A stretch of 64,000 nucleotides of DNA, taken from NCBI GenBank assembly GCA_963662155.1, contig OY759274.1:20761257-20825256 (forward strand). The letters are read 5' to 3'. The translations under genes and the position numbers were made by a program. The DNA comes from Lamellibrachia columna (taxonomy: Eukaryota; Annelida; Polychaeta; Sabellida; Siboglinidae). This document shows positions 34,759-45,743 of this stretch, one piece after another. Under the pieces are notes generated by a model. It worked only from the letters and a program-made list of their open reading frames with translations, searched no databases and was not told where the DNA came from. Within the stretch, counting starts at the first letter, position 1. Every line of letters starts with the position of its first letter.

Positions 34759-35772
34759 CAGACCTGGGGCCGAGTACATTTTAATGAGCAAAGTACGAGT
34801 ACGCTGGTCATAACTCTATATGGTAATAATAACGCATTTTAAACACGTGTAAACATTGTGAATTAATTTATATAATTCAGGAAGAGTTGACTATGCAATG
34901 GCAGTTGATCAGACTTTTTTTGGAGGAAAACTGTAAAAGAAACCTGGGTGGGTGGATTAGCACCTGCCAATGTCCAGGGCACAATATCCCCTTTGTACTT
35001 TAACCACACTATACAAATTGGCACCAGACAATACTGGTGCAGGCTGTCTGAGTCACCAAACTTCTTCTTCAGAAGACTCAGCTAACAGTACTTAGCACTG
35101 TCACTTGTGAGAGCAACAAAGGCATTTTATGGCTAACTGATGAACAACCCTTTCATTATGAGCTTACTGGACTTCCTGGCTTAATCAAACAAACACAAGG
35201 ATTGTTGCCTGGACTGGTAACTAGTACAACTATGGATATGAACTAGGGGTTTCTGACTGAGAAAAGAATCAAAAGATGGTGCCTGTTGAAGCGAAGCCTT
35301 TGTGGTTTCAGTGCATTAAATGTGCAGAAAAGTGATCAATGGTGTGAATTTGTGAAAACTCATCAACACCAAGTAAAAACGAAACCACATTTACTACATG
35401 TAACAATGATAATTACTATAAATCAGGGGCTATTACATTGCAATTAACATCATGGTTACTGCAATAAAATTGACATAATAAAAGTGATTTTAATGATCCT
35501 GTATTAGAGAACATATACAACTCAGCTGAGATGCATGCAAGAACATAAACAATTTTGTTAATTTGATTCATATGAAGGTAATACAATTTGCTAAAGTACT
35601 TTTTGACATTATTGTTGTAGTTGTTAATGATAATGAATAATTTCACAATATCATTAAAAAAGTACTCAAGTACGTGTACATGACCATAATTTCTACGCAT
35701 ACGAGTACGAGTATTTCAAAACATTTAATGTACTCGAGTACACGTGTACCGAGTACTCCAGCCCCAGGTCTG
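34759..35772. mobile_element. Inverted-repeat element, possibly hAT-like MITE
   Basis: Ends are CAGACCTGGGGC at 34759 and its complement at 35761-35772, followed inward by GAGTAC-rich sequence on both sides. CAG-type ends suggest hAT. I find no clear 8-bp target duplication. About 1 kb, non-coding. Confidence 0.5.
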
Positions 35773-35961
35773 ATCAGGGCACGGACCACAGTCAGAATCC
35801 ATCTGCCATTACATACATAAAGAGTTCCAAGGAAAAAATGTATTGTGCAGTTAGGGTTTATTTGTGAGAGCAGAAATTTTGTGGATGAGTGAGTGGAAGT
35901 GATGTTTTTGTGCACAGTAGCATCTAAGCTTTGAAATGATGCCATTTGTCAGTTGGTATAC

Positions 35962-36138
35962 CTGTTGCTTAGCCTTAAGGACACGATGGCCATCAGGCAA
36001 GATGCACTCATATTTTGGAAACTGGTGAATTTCATTGCAAAAATGCAGGGGTGTCATGCATTGAAGCAATTTGTACGAAAAGGAGGTGTAATTTTCACGA
36101 ATTTCACACACCAGGTGTCTTAGTGGGTCTGTCATTTG
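35962..36138 (-). CDS. Possible coding exon of unknown protein, inside a mobile element
   Basis: Minus strand: acceptor TATTCACAG, 59 open codons with protein-like composition (four Cys; begins QMTDPLRHLVCEIRENY), donor CAG|GTATAC; phase 0 to 0. I do not recognise the family. It may be a captured host exon, part of the element's own gene, or chance. Confidence 0.35.
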
Positions 36139-36178
36139 CTGTGAATAAAACAAAAATTGTAGGATAAATTTTCAATGT

Positions 36179-36650
36179 AGGCGTTAGAGGAGTCAGACCA
36201 CAGTTGAAAATTGCATTGGTGGCCATGTTAACGTTTTGTTAGATTATAAGAAAACGTGACCACTAAAAATTCTGAAACTTTTTCACAGCATCTGCCATCA
36301 TCTCATTGACATGCTGACCAAGTTTGATCAAAATCACATACCTCCAGCTCTTTTAAAACGCCCCGACGTGCGATGCCCATCAATTTTGACAAAAATAGCC
36401 TTGTATTCATGCGCCCACGTGGCCCATAGCAGAAAAATTCCCATAAATCCCTCCGCCTTTTAAACTCTCAAAAAATGCACCATTTCACAGCCAATAGCTT
36501 CTACAAACAAACCTGTGAATATGCCTGCTCAATTGCACTTATGTCACATCATATGAATTCTTTAAATTCACATATCGCAATTTAATACGCCCTACATTCG
36601 TGTGAAACAATAAACAGGAAGGTCAACTGTGGTCTTACCCCTAGAACGTT
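36179..36650. mobile_element. Nested small inverted-repeat element
   Basis: About 26-bp imperfect inverted ends sharing AGACCACAGTTGA, about 470 bp apart, wholly inside the 926-bp element. No frame. Confidence 0.5.
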
Positions 36651-36759
36651 ATAATGGTCGTCGATACTATGTCTATGGGAAAAGTGACTGTGGTCCGTGC
36701 CCATCAACGTTAGCGAATACAAACATGAACTCTACGTTAACCATTTTTAAATATAAGCA

Positions 36760-38462
36760 GCGATCGTCGTGAATGTCAGAATGGTCTTACACTTACATGC
36801 CCGATGCCAGTTCCTCTACTATCGAATGCTAGGTCTATTAACCACAAGCGATATTAGCCGAGTTTCGAGACGACCACTGGACGGAGCTGCCCCCTACCGC
36901 AAACATTTGACATTACATAATATGAGACAGGCGCTACCTACTGGCGAGTGAATTAACAGCAGTAACGTGAAATAGGATGGAATTAAGACCTCAGACAACC
37001 TTCACTTATAATCATTTATACGGTTTAGCCTGAAATCAGAAAGGCGAAACAAGGACTCAAAGGGGACTCACATTAAAATAATTAGCAAAAATACGCATCC
37101 TCCGGGCGGGATGACTTAGTAGTTCGTAAAGGACTGTCACGACAACAATAATTTTTATTAAACACATTCCGAATACACAACATTATCGTAGATATCCATC
37201 TATGTCGCGGTACTTGGTGCTGCCAGTCAATAATAAAAGATAATTGAATATATATAGTTTTGTGTGTTTTAGCATATCGGCTCGCCCTCAGCCCGACGAG
37301 GCTAGGCGGAATCTAGGAAGAAGAAGGACACGTTGGTGCCTTCTTGGAATACAACTCAGCGACGCCCTTGTGTTACGTACCGGTAACTTGGGACAATCGT
37401 AAAAAAGACGCACGATGTTATGAACAATTGTACGCAGTTATTCGCAGAGCGTTGCGGACAATTGTATGTAATTACTCAAAGGGTAATTCGATTGTTCAAA
37501 TAAAGGATAATCGAGGGGTGAATTTCGAATAATAAAACTAGTATGACGACCCGACCGCGGGGTCGTAGATGAACCCTGAAAGTTTGGCGCCTGAAATGCA
37601 AAGCGTTTAGGAAGAGTAGCATAACGCGCACGCCCGCACGCCCGCGCGCCCGTCAGCCCGCCCGCACGCACGCACGCACGCACGCACGCCCGACCGCCCG
37701 CCCGCCCGCCCGCCCGCCCGCCCGCCGGCACGCACGCACACTCAAGCTGGAGCATAGTAAGATCGTGGAATTGTTTTGTACAGACGTGACATATCGCAAC
37801 GCTGACTTTTGACTGGGGTCACAGGGGTCGAACGATCAACCTCGACCTTGCGCAATACGTATACGGACCTATCCTTGTACGGCGTACGTCACTGAATGCA
37901 TGCGATATCATTTCAACTCGTTTCACACAAAGGAACACGTTAACTTATGACGTTTTCAATGGGCAGTTATTTTTTTTAGAAATAAACAGAAAGTCTTCCT
38001 GGTTATAAATCGGGAAGTACACTAACGGAATAGGCGCACGTCATAAACAGAAACAATGCAGGTCTCCATACAATTACCAACCTTGTGTTGAAGTAGTCTA
38101 CGGCTGAATATCTCATATGGTAATCATTTGATTAAATCTACCTACCGCCGAATAACAAAGAGAGCAGGTCGTCCACTGATAAAGACAGACGCGGCTGTTG
38201 TGAGGTATTTTTTACACATAACGTATACTTTGGAATTTGCGTAGGAATTTAATGATTCCGTAAGCGTTTGCTAGATAATTAGGAACTCATTAACTAATTT
38301 CGTCTAGCAAGTGTGTTTCCAACGAAGTGTGCAAACACTTGTGTAGAACGTGGGTTTTATGCATATAGCGGTATCAGGGTTTAGCAATGTTCAAACTCTC
38401 AGCAACACCTCGATCTTGGTAGAAGTGTTAATTAGAGCAACAACACAATTGTCTATGGAAAG
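36760..38462. repeat. Repeat block B, left part
   Basis: Matches block C (43310-44600) in order, for example AGGCGCTACCTACTGGCGAG and the AATCATTTATACGG segment, and block A from 37808. A GC-rich (CGCA/CCCG)n stretch occupies 37630-37740 where block C has (ACGC)n. Non-coding. Confidence 0.8.
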
Positions 38463-41412
38463 CCATTGGGGCAAAGTACTCAACAATGCGAGGGTACTAA
38501 TGTATACCGCTGAACCCACTGGGGCAAAGTACTCAACAATGCGAGGGTACTAATTTATACCCCTGAACCCATTGGGGCAAAGTACTCAACAATGCGAGGT
38601 ACTAATTTATACCGCTAAACCCACTGGGGCAAAGTACTCAACAATGCGAGGTACTAATTTATACCCCTGAACCCATTGGGGCAAAGTACTCAACAACGCG
38701 AGGGTACTAATGTATACCACTGAACCTATTGGGGCAAAGTACTCAACAATGCGAGGTACTAATTTATACTGCTGAACCCATTGGGGCAAAGTACTCAACA
38801 ATGCGAGGGTACTAATTTATACTGCTGAACCCATTTGGACAAAGTACTCAACAATGCGAGGTACTAATTTATACCGCTGAACCCATTGAGGCAAAGTACT
38901 CAACAATGCGAGGGTACTAATTTATACTGCTGAACCCATTTGGACAAAGTACTCAACAATGCGAGGTACTAATTTATACCGCTGAACCCATTGAGGCAAA
39001 GTACTCAACAATGCGAGGGTACTAATGTATACCGCTGAACCCATTGGGGCAAAGTACTCAACAATGCGAGGGTACTAATGTATACCGCTGAACGCATTGG
39101 GGCAAAGTACTCAACAATGCGAGGGTACTAATGTATACCGCTGAACGCATTGGGGCAAAGTACTCAACAATGCGAGGTACTAATTTATACCGCTGAACCC
39201 ATTGGGGCAAAGTACTCAACAATGCGAGGGTACTAATGTATACTGCTGAACCCATTGGGGCAAAGTACTCAACAATGCGAGGTACTAATTTATACTGCTG
39301 AACCCATTGGGGCAAAGTACTCAACAATGCGAGGTACTAATTTATACTGCTGAACCCATTGGGGCAAAGTACTCAACAATGCGAGGTACTAATTTATACT
39401 GCTGAACCCATTGGGGTAAAGTACTCAACAATGCGAGGGTACTAATGTATACCGCTGAACGCATTGGGGCAAAGTACTCAACAATGCGAAGTACTAATTT
39501 ATACCGCTGAACCCATTGGGGCAAAGTACTCAACAATGCGAGGTACTAATTTATACTGCTGAACCCATTGGGGCAAAGTACTCAACAATGCGAGGGTACT
39601 AATGTATACCGCTGAACCCATTGGGGCAAAGTAGTCAACAATGCGAGGTACTAATTTATACTGCTGAACCCATTGGGGCAAAGTACTCAACAATGCGAGG
39701 TACTAATTTATACTGCTGAACCCATTGGGGCAAAGTACTCAACAATGCGAGGGTACTAATGTATACCGCTGAACCCATTGGGGCAAAGTACTCAACAATG
39801 CGAGGTACTAATTTATACTGCTGAACCCATTGGGGCAAAGTACTCAACAATGCGAGGTACTAATTTATACTGCTGAACCCATTGGGGCAAAGTACTCAAC
39901 AATGCGAGGGTACTAATGTATACCGCTGAACCCATTGAGGCAAAGTACTCAACAATGCGAGGTACTAATTTATACTGCTGAACCCATTGGGGCAAAGTAC
40001 TCAACAATGCGAGGGTACTAATGTATACCGCTGAGCCCATTGGGGCAAAGTACTCAACAATGCGAGGTACTAATTTATACTGCTGAACCCATTGGGGCAA
40101 AGTACTCAACAATGCGAGGTACTAATTTATACCGCTGAACCCATTGAGGCAAAGTACTCAACAATGCGAGGGTACTAATTTATACTGCTGAACCCATTTG
40201 GACAAAGTACTCAACAATGCGAGGTACTAATTTATACCGCTGAACCCATTGAGGCAAAGTACTCAACAATGCGAGGGTACTAATGTATACCGCTGAACCC
40301 ATTGGGGCAAAGTACTCAACAATGCGAGGGTACTAATGTATACCGCTGAACCCATTGGGGCAAAGTACTCAACAATGCGAGGTACTAATTTATACTGCTG
40401 AACCAATTGGGGCAAAGTACTCAACAATGCGAGGTACTAATTTATACTGCTGAACCCATTGGGGCAAAGTACTCAACAATGCGAGGGTACTAATGTATAC
40501 CGCTGAACCCATTGAGGCAAAGTACTCAACAATGCGAGGTACTAATTTATACTGCTGAACCCATTGGGGCAAAGTACTCAACAATGCGAGGGTACTAATG
40601 TATACCGCTGAACCCATTGGGCAAAGTACTCAACAATGCGAGGTACTAATTTATACTGCTGAACCCATTGGGGCAAAGTACTCAACAATGCGAGGTGCTA
40701 ATTTATACCGCTGAACCCATTGGGGCAAAGTACTCAACAATGCGAGGTACTAATTTATACTGCTGAACCCATTTGGACAAAGTACTCAACAATGCGAGGG
40801 TACTAATTTATACCGCTGAACCCATTGAGGCAAAGTACTCAACAATGCGAGGGTACTAATGTATACCGCTGAACCCATTGGGGTAAAGTACTCAACAATG
40901 CGAGGTACTAATTTATACCGCTGAACCCATTGGGGCAAAGTACTCAACAATGCGAGGGTACTAATGTATACCGCTGAACGCATTGGGGCAAAGTACTCAA
41001 CAATGCGAGGTACTAATTTATACCGCTAAACCCATTGGGGCAAACTACTCAACAATGCGAGGGTACTAATGTATACCGCTGAACCCATTGGGGCAAAGTA
41101 CTCAACAATGCGAGGTACTAATTTATACTGCTGAACCCATTGGGGTAAAGTACTCAACAATGCGAGGGTACTAATGTATACCGCTGAACGCATTGGGGCA
41201 AAGTACTCAACAATGCGAGGTACTAATTTATACCGCTGAACCCATTGGGGCAAAGTACTCAACAATGCGAGGGTACTAATGTATACCGCTGAACCCATTG
41301 GGGCAAAGTACTCAACAATGCGAGGTACTAATTTATACTGCTGAACCCATTGGGGCAAAGTACTCAACAATGCGAGGGTACTAATGTATACCGCTGAACC
41401 CATTGGGGCAAA
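38463..41412. repeat. 52/53-bp minisatellite, about 56 copies
   Basis: Each unit contains GTACTAATTTATACTGCTGA, then ACCCATTGGGGCAAAGTACT, then CAACAATGCGAG. Units come in 52-bp and 53-bp types (GAGGTACTAATTT versus GAGGGTACTAATG). They often recur in a 157-bp triplet, most regular at about 39340-39970. The flanking sequence equals block C, which has one such unit (44690-44730). No gene; minus-strand frames are repeat artefacts. Confidence 0.96.
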
Positions 41413-42470
41413 GCACGAGTGACCGGAATTTAATATAATTCGTAAGGCAGCCATACGATTCGAAGCCCGCTACTCTCGATTAAGATTCTGACGTTCTACC
41501 ATTCTACTAGCTCGACAGTGATATCATTTCATGAAACTAATTTTTAACGACATGCGTGCAACGACGCTATAACAAAACGTATTCGAGACAGTAAAATCTA
41601 ATTCGTCGTCGTTGCTACGATCAGAAATACAACATACTCAACACAGAAAACAACGCACAAATGCATGTAGTTTCCAGCATGAATTATTATTTGAACAGAC
41701 AGCTACCCACCCCGTGTAACTAAACTTTACCCCGTAGACTGGATATGGATATAATATTATGGAATACAATAGTTTATCATGTACAAACGTAAATGCTTAG
41801 ACATCGTGCGTATGGTATTACAGTTTGCAGTGGTGTCAAAGAAACCAATCTCAAATAACGACACCAAACATTGCAACAAAACACACGACCCTGAACTCAG
41901 TCATCTGCATATGTCAAAGTTGAGATTGCTATCTAGCTTGAACTCCTTGCATAAGCCCTTCGTGTCTGCCACGACGAACTCCAGAAACAAGCTGAACAGA
42001 ATAGGTGATAACAAACAGCCCTGCATCACTCCTATTTCAACTCTGAACCATTTTGTCAGCTGACCATTGATGACGAATGCATGTTCAGCATTTTCACGCA
42101 TAGCTTCATTTAATTTTATTTAAAACAGTGCATGGAAAGCAAAACCCTGTAGTGCGAATGGCTGGGTGTTAGCTGTCTGTATGAGAGTTGCAACTCAGGC
42201 GAATATCTTATCGCTTTAGAATAATTCCGTGGCCCACAGATCATATTAATCTGTTGAAAAGAAACTAATTTAATGTTATTGTGATATACATAGAGCAGTA
42301 TCACTGACCACCACAATACGGATGCACGTGCACTTGGGTTTGACCCGTGCCACACATAACCATAACCATGACCACAGAACATAGTCACTGTCCTCAAACA
42401 CGGGCAATTAGCTCTGACGTGATTTCGCCCGAGGCGCGTGGCTTTAAACACCGACAAGGAAACATAACCG
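41413..42470. repeat. Repeat block B, right part
   Basis: Continues the match to block C (44730-45740). It includes the LINE relic at 41901 and the ACCATAACCATGACC region that recurs at 42880 and 45675. Confidence 0.8.
41901..42101 (-). mobile_element. LINE reverse-transcriptase relic in block B
   Basis: The minus strand encodes NGQLTKWFRVEIGVMQGCLL and SPILFSLFLEFV, the QG-x-x-LSP-x-LF block of non-LTR reverse transcriptases. The sequence differs from the CR1 copies, so it belongs to another LINE group. Only about 65 codons remain. Confidence 0.75.
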
Positions 42471-43200
42471 AAATCTCAACAGGTTGACTTATGTGAACAC
42501 CGTGGCAGCAACCAGGGCAGCCTTCTTCCCCACCTGTCACCCTCCGCTGAATTTCTTTACGCAGTAATCCCAACGTGGAGCGGTTTCCCTCCTTTTCCAA
42601 CAGCCTAACTGTTTCCTATCACAGCAGTTTCCCAGACCAGCTGTGGGCAAAAAATCAGATCACGCTCGTTGATCTTGGTAGGCAAGTGATCTAGGAGAAG
42701 GACACTCTGGTTACATAAGTTCTTTAAAATCAATACTTTTGAATAGAATAATTCCGTGACCCACATATAATATTAATCTGGGGAAAATAAACTAATTTAA
42801 TGTTCATGTGAAATACGTATAGCCGTATCACTGACCACCGCCGCAAAAAAGATCCACATGCACTTGGATTTGACCCGTGCCACATATAACCATAACCACA
42901 GCCATACCTATGACCGCCGAACATAACCACTGTCCACAAACACGGGCAGTTAGCTCTGAAGTGATTTTCGCCCGAGGCACGCGGAGTGAAACACCGACAA
43001 CTGAGATCTCAACAGCGCGTCCATAAAGTTCAGGTTGAGTTGTGTTTACACCGTTGCCGTTAAATATTCAATAAAGAACGAGCTCCTAATGACAAATGGA
43101 GAAATAATACATTGGCTCATGGAGAGTTGAACAATGTTTCATATGTCATAATTAACATATTTAACAATTATTTAACATATTCACGCTATTCAGATTTGTA
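42471..43200. other. Mosaic of repeat fragments between blocks B and C
   Basis: 42500-42650 resembles the sequence after the 69-bp array (49540-49670). 42660-42730 resembles the empty TTAA site region. 42740-43010 is a further copy of the block B end. No gene. Confidence 0.6.
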
Positions 43201-43209
43201 TTCTCTGTC

Positions 43210-45740
43210 CTTCCTCGTTGCTGCCTTTATAAAGGGTTGAGGCTGGTTGATGTATCGCTGCACCGCCCCAGCTGTTATCCCTTTCCACTCACCCCCCCCC
43301 CCCCACTGTAAACATTTGATGTTAAATAATATGACAAAGGCGCTACCTACCGGCGAGCGCCGCGACGCGAGCAACATGGACTACGAGTATATTGGAATAC
43401 ATGAATCAATAGCAGTAACATGTGAAATGGGGTGTAATTAAGACATCAGACGACCTTCACGTACAATCATTTATACGGTATAGTGTTAGTGAATACTATT
43501 GCAGAAACGTATGATTTGCGAGACAGCCTGAAATCTGAAAGGCCCGATCAGTTCGTAAATGACTATCACGATAACAACATTAAACAAATTAAGGATGCAC
43601 AACATTGTCACAGAAATATCCATTTATGTTGCGGTACTTAACGATTAGCGACACCTTGCCCTTGTGTTGGAACAATCGTATGAGCAACTGTATGCAGTTG
43701 TTCGAATAGCGTTGCCGACAATTGTACGCAAAGGATAATTCGATTGTTCGTATAATGGGTAATTGAGGGGTGAATTTCAAAAAATTAAACTATGACGACC
43801 TGTCCGCGGGGTCGTAGAAAGTTTGACGGCCAAGGTGTAAAGTGTCTAGGAGGAGTAGCATAGCACGCACGTACGTACGCACACAAGAACGCACGCACGA
43901 ACGCACACACGAACGTACGCACACACGAACACGCACGCACGAACACACGCACGCACACCGAAGCTGGAGTATAGTAAGATTGTGGAATCGTTCTCTACAG
44001 ACGGGCATGTCGCAACGATGATTTTTGACTAGGGCCACAGGGGGCGGACGACCAACATCGACCCTACTTTGACAGTACGAACCTATCCTTGCACGTCGTA
44101 CGTCACTGAATGTATGTGAAGATATTTCAACTCGTTTCACCCAAAGAAACACGCTAACTTAGGACGTTTCCATTGGGCAATTATGTTTAAAAACAAATAG
44201 AAAGTCTTCCTGGTTATAAATCGGGAAATACACTTATGAATCATACAATTACTAACCTTGCATTGAAGTAGGCTACGGCCGAATGAATATCTCACATGAT
44301 AGTCATTTGATTAAATCTACCTACCGCCGAAGGTAGTTTTATCTTTAACAAGTATGCTTTGAAATTTGCGTAGGAATTTAACGATACCGTTAGCGTTTGC
44401 TAGATTATGAACCGGAATTAATTACGTAAACTCGTTCTATACGGAGCTCATTAACCAATTTCGTCTTGCAAAATGTTTATAACGAAGTGTGCAAACACAT
44501 GTGCAGAAAGGGTGTTTGTACATATAGCAGTATCAGGGTTTAGCAACGTTCAAACGCTCAGTAATACCTCGATATTGGTAGACCTGCTCATTAGAGCACC
44601 AACACAATTGTCTATGGAATGTATTGAACCACGCTATAGATACTGCGCAAACTATTTTTACGCACATATTTCCTCCAGCGTTACTGCTGTGGTACGAATT
44701 TATACAGGTGAACCCGTTGGGGCAAAGCGAGGAGTGACCGGAATTGAATAGACTTCGAAGGCAGCCATACGATTTGAAGGCCGCTATTCTCGATGGAGAT
44801 TCAGACGTACTACCATTGTACTAGCTCGTCATTGGTTTCATATCGAATACATAGTATTGACGTTAAATTACGAAACAAAAATGACACGTCTCCAATTTTT
44901 AACGACACGCGTGCAACGACGCTATAAATAAACGTATTCGAGCCGAGAAAATCTAATTCGTCGTCGTTGCTACGGTCAGAAATGCAACGTATACAACACA
45001 AAAAACATAAACGTATGGAGTTTCCAGCATGAATGATGATTTGAACAGACAGTTACCTACCCCTTAAAGCTAGACCTTACCCCGTAGACTGGATATTATG
45101 CAATACAATAGTTTCTGATGTACAAACGTAAATGCTTAGACATCGTGCGTATGGCATTACAGTGTGCAGTGATGTCAAAGAAAACAATCTCAAATAAAGA
45201 CACTAAACATTGCAACAAAACACACGACCCTGATCTCAGTCATCTGCATATGTCAAAGTTGAGATTGGTATCTAGCCTGAACTCCTTGCATAAGCCCTTC
45301 GTGTCTGCCACGACGAACTCCAGGAACAAGCTGGACAGGACAGGTGATAACAAACAGCCCTGTATCACTCCTATTTCCACTCTGAAACATTCTGTCAGCT
45401 GACCATTGATGACGACTGCACATTCAAAATCATGCATAGTTTCACTTAATTTTATTTAAAACAGTGCTTGGAAAGCAATTTAGTACGAAAGGCTTTGCGG
45501 TAACAACGTGTAGCAACTCAGGCAAATATGTTATCTCTAGAACCCACATATCATGTTAATTTGAGGAAAAGAAACTAATTTAATGTTATTGTGATATACG
45601 TAGAGATGTATCACTGACAACCACTATACGGATCCACAAAAAAACCATGTACTTGGAATTGACCTGCTTCACATATAACCATATAAATAACCACCGAACA
45701 TAGCCACTGTCCACATGCACGGGTAGCTAGCTCTGACGTG
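43210..45740. repeat. Repeat block C
   Basis: A copy of block B without the big minisatellite. It begins with one unit of the 69-bp repeat (about 43215-43290) followed by a run of C at 43291-43306, contains (ACGC/AACGC)n at 43870-43960, and one ancestral-looking unit of the 52-bp repeat at 44690-44730. Confidence 0.8.
45240..45437 (-). mobile_element. LINE reverse-transcriptase relic in block C
   Basis: Copy of the relic at 41901: the minus strand encodes NGQLTECFRVEIGVIQGCLL and SPVLSSLFLEFV. Shared by both blocks, so older than their duplication. Confidence 0.75.
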
Positions 45741-45743
45741 ATT

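Larger units (their letters stand above)
35777..36702. mobile_element. 926-bp inverted-repeat element with ATCA target duplication
   Basis: Inverted ends GGGCACGGACCACAGTCA (35777) and its complement (ending 36702), bordered by ATCA at 35773-35776 and 36703-36706. Inside lie an exon-like segment on the minus strand (35962-36138) and a second inverted-repeat pair (36179-36650). Confidence 0.65.

Noticed and set aside
38463..41412. CRISPR-like regular repeats
   Set aside because: Units are directly contiguous, with no unique spacers, in a spliced eukaryotic context.
38607..41454. Repeated minus-strand frames beginning MLSTLPQWVQ
   Set aside because: They are produced by the 52/53-bp minisatellite and shift frame between unit types.
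43790..44152. Arg/Val/Cys-rich minus frame in block C
   Set aside because: Half of it is an (ACGC)n-type microsatellite and the rest is block repeat; block B has no matching frame.
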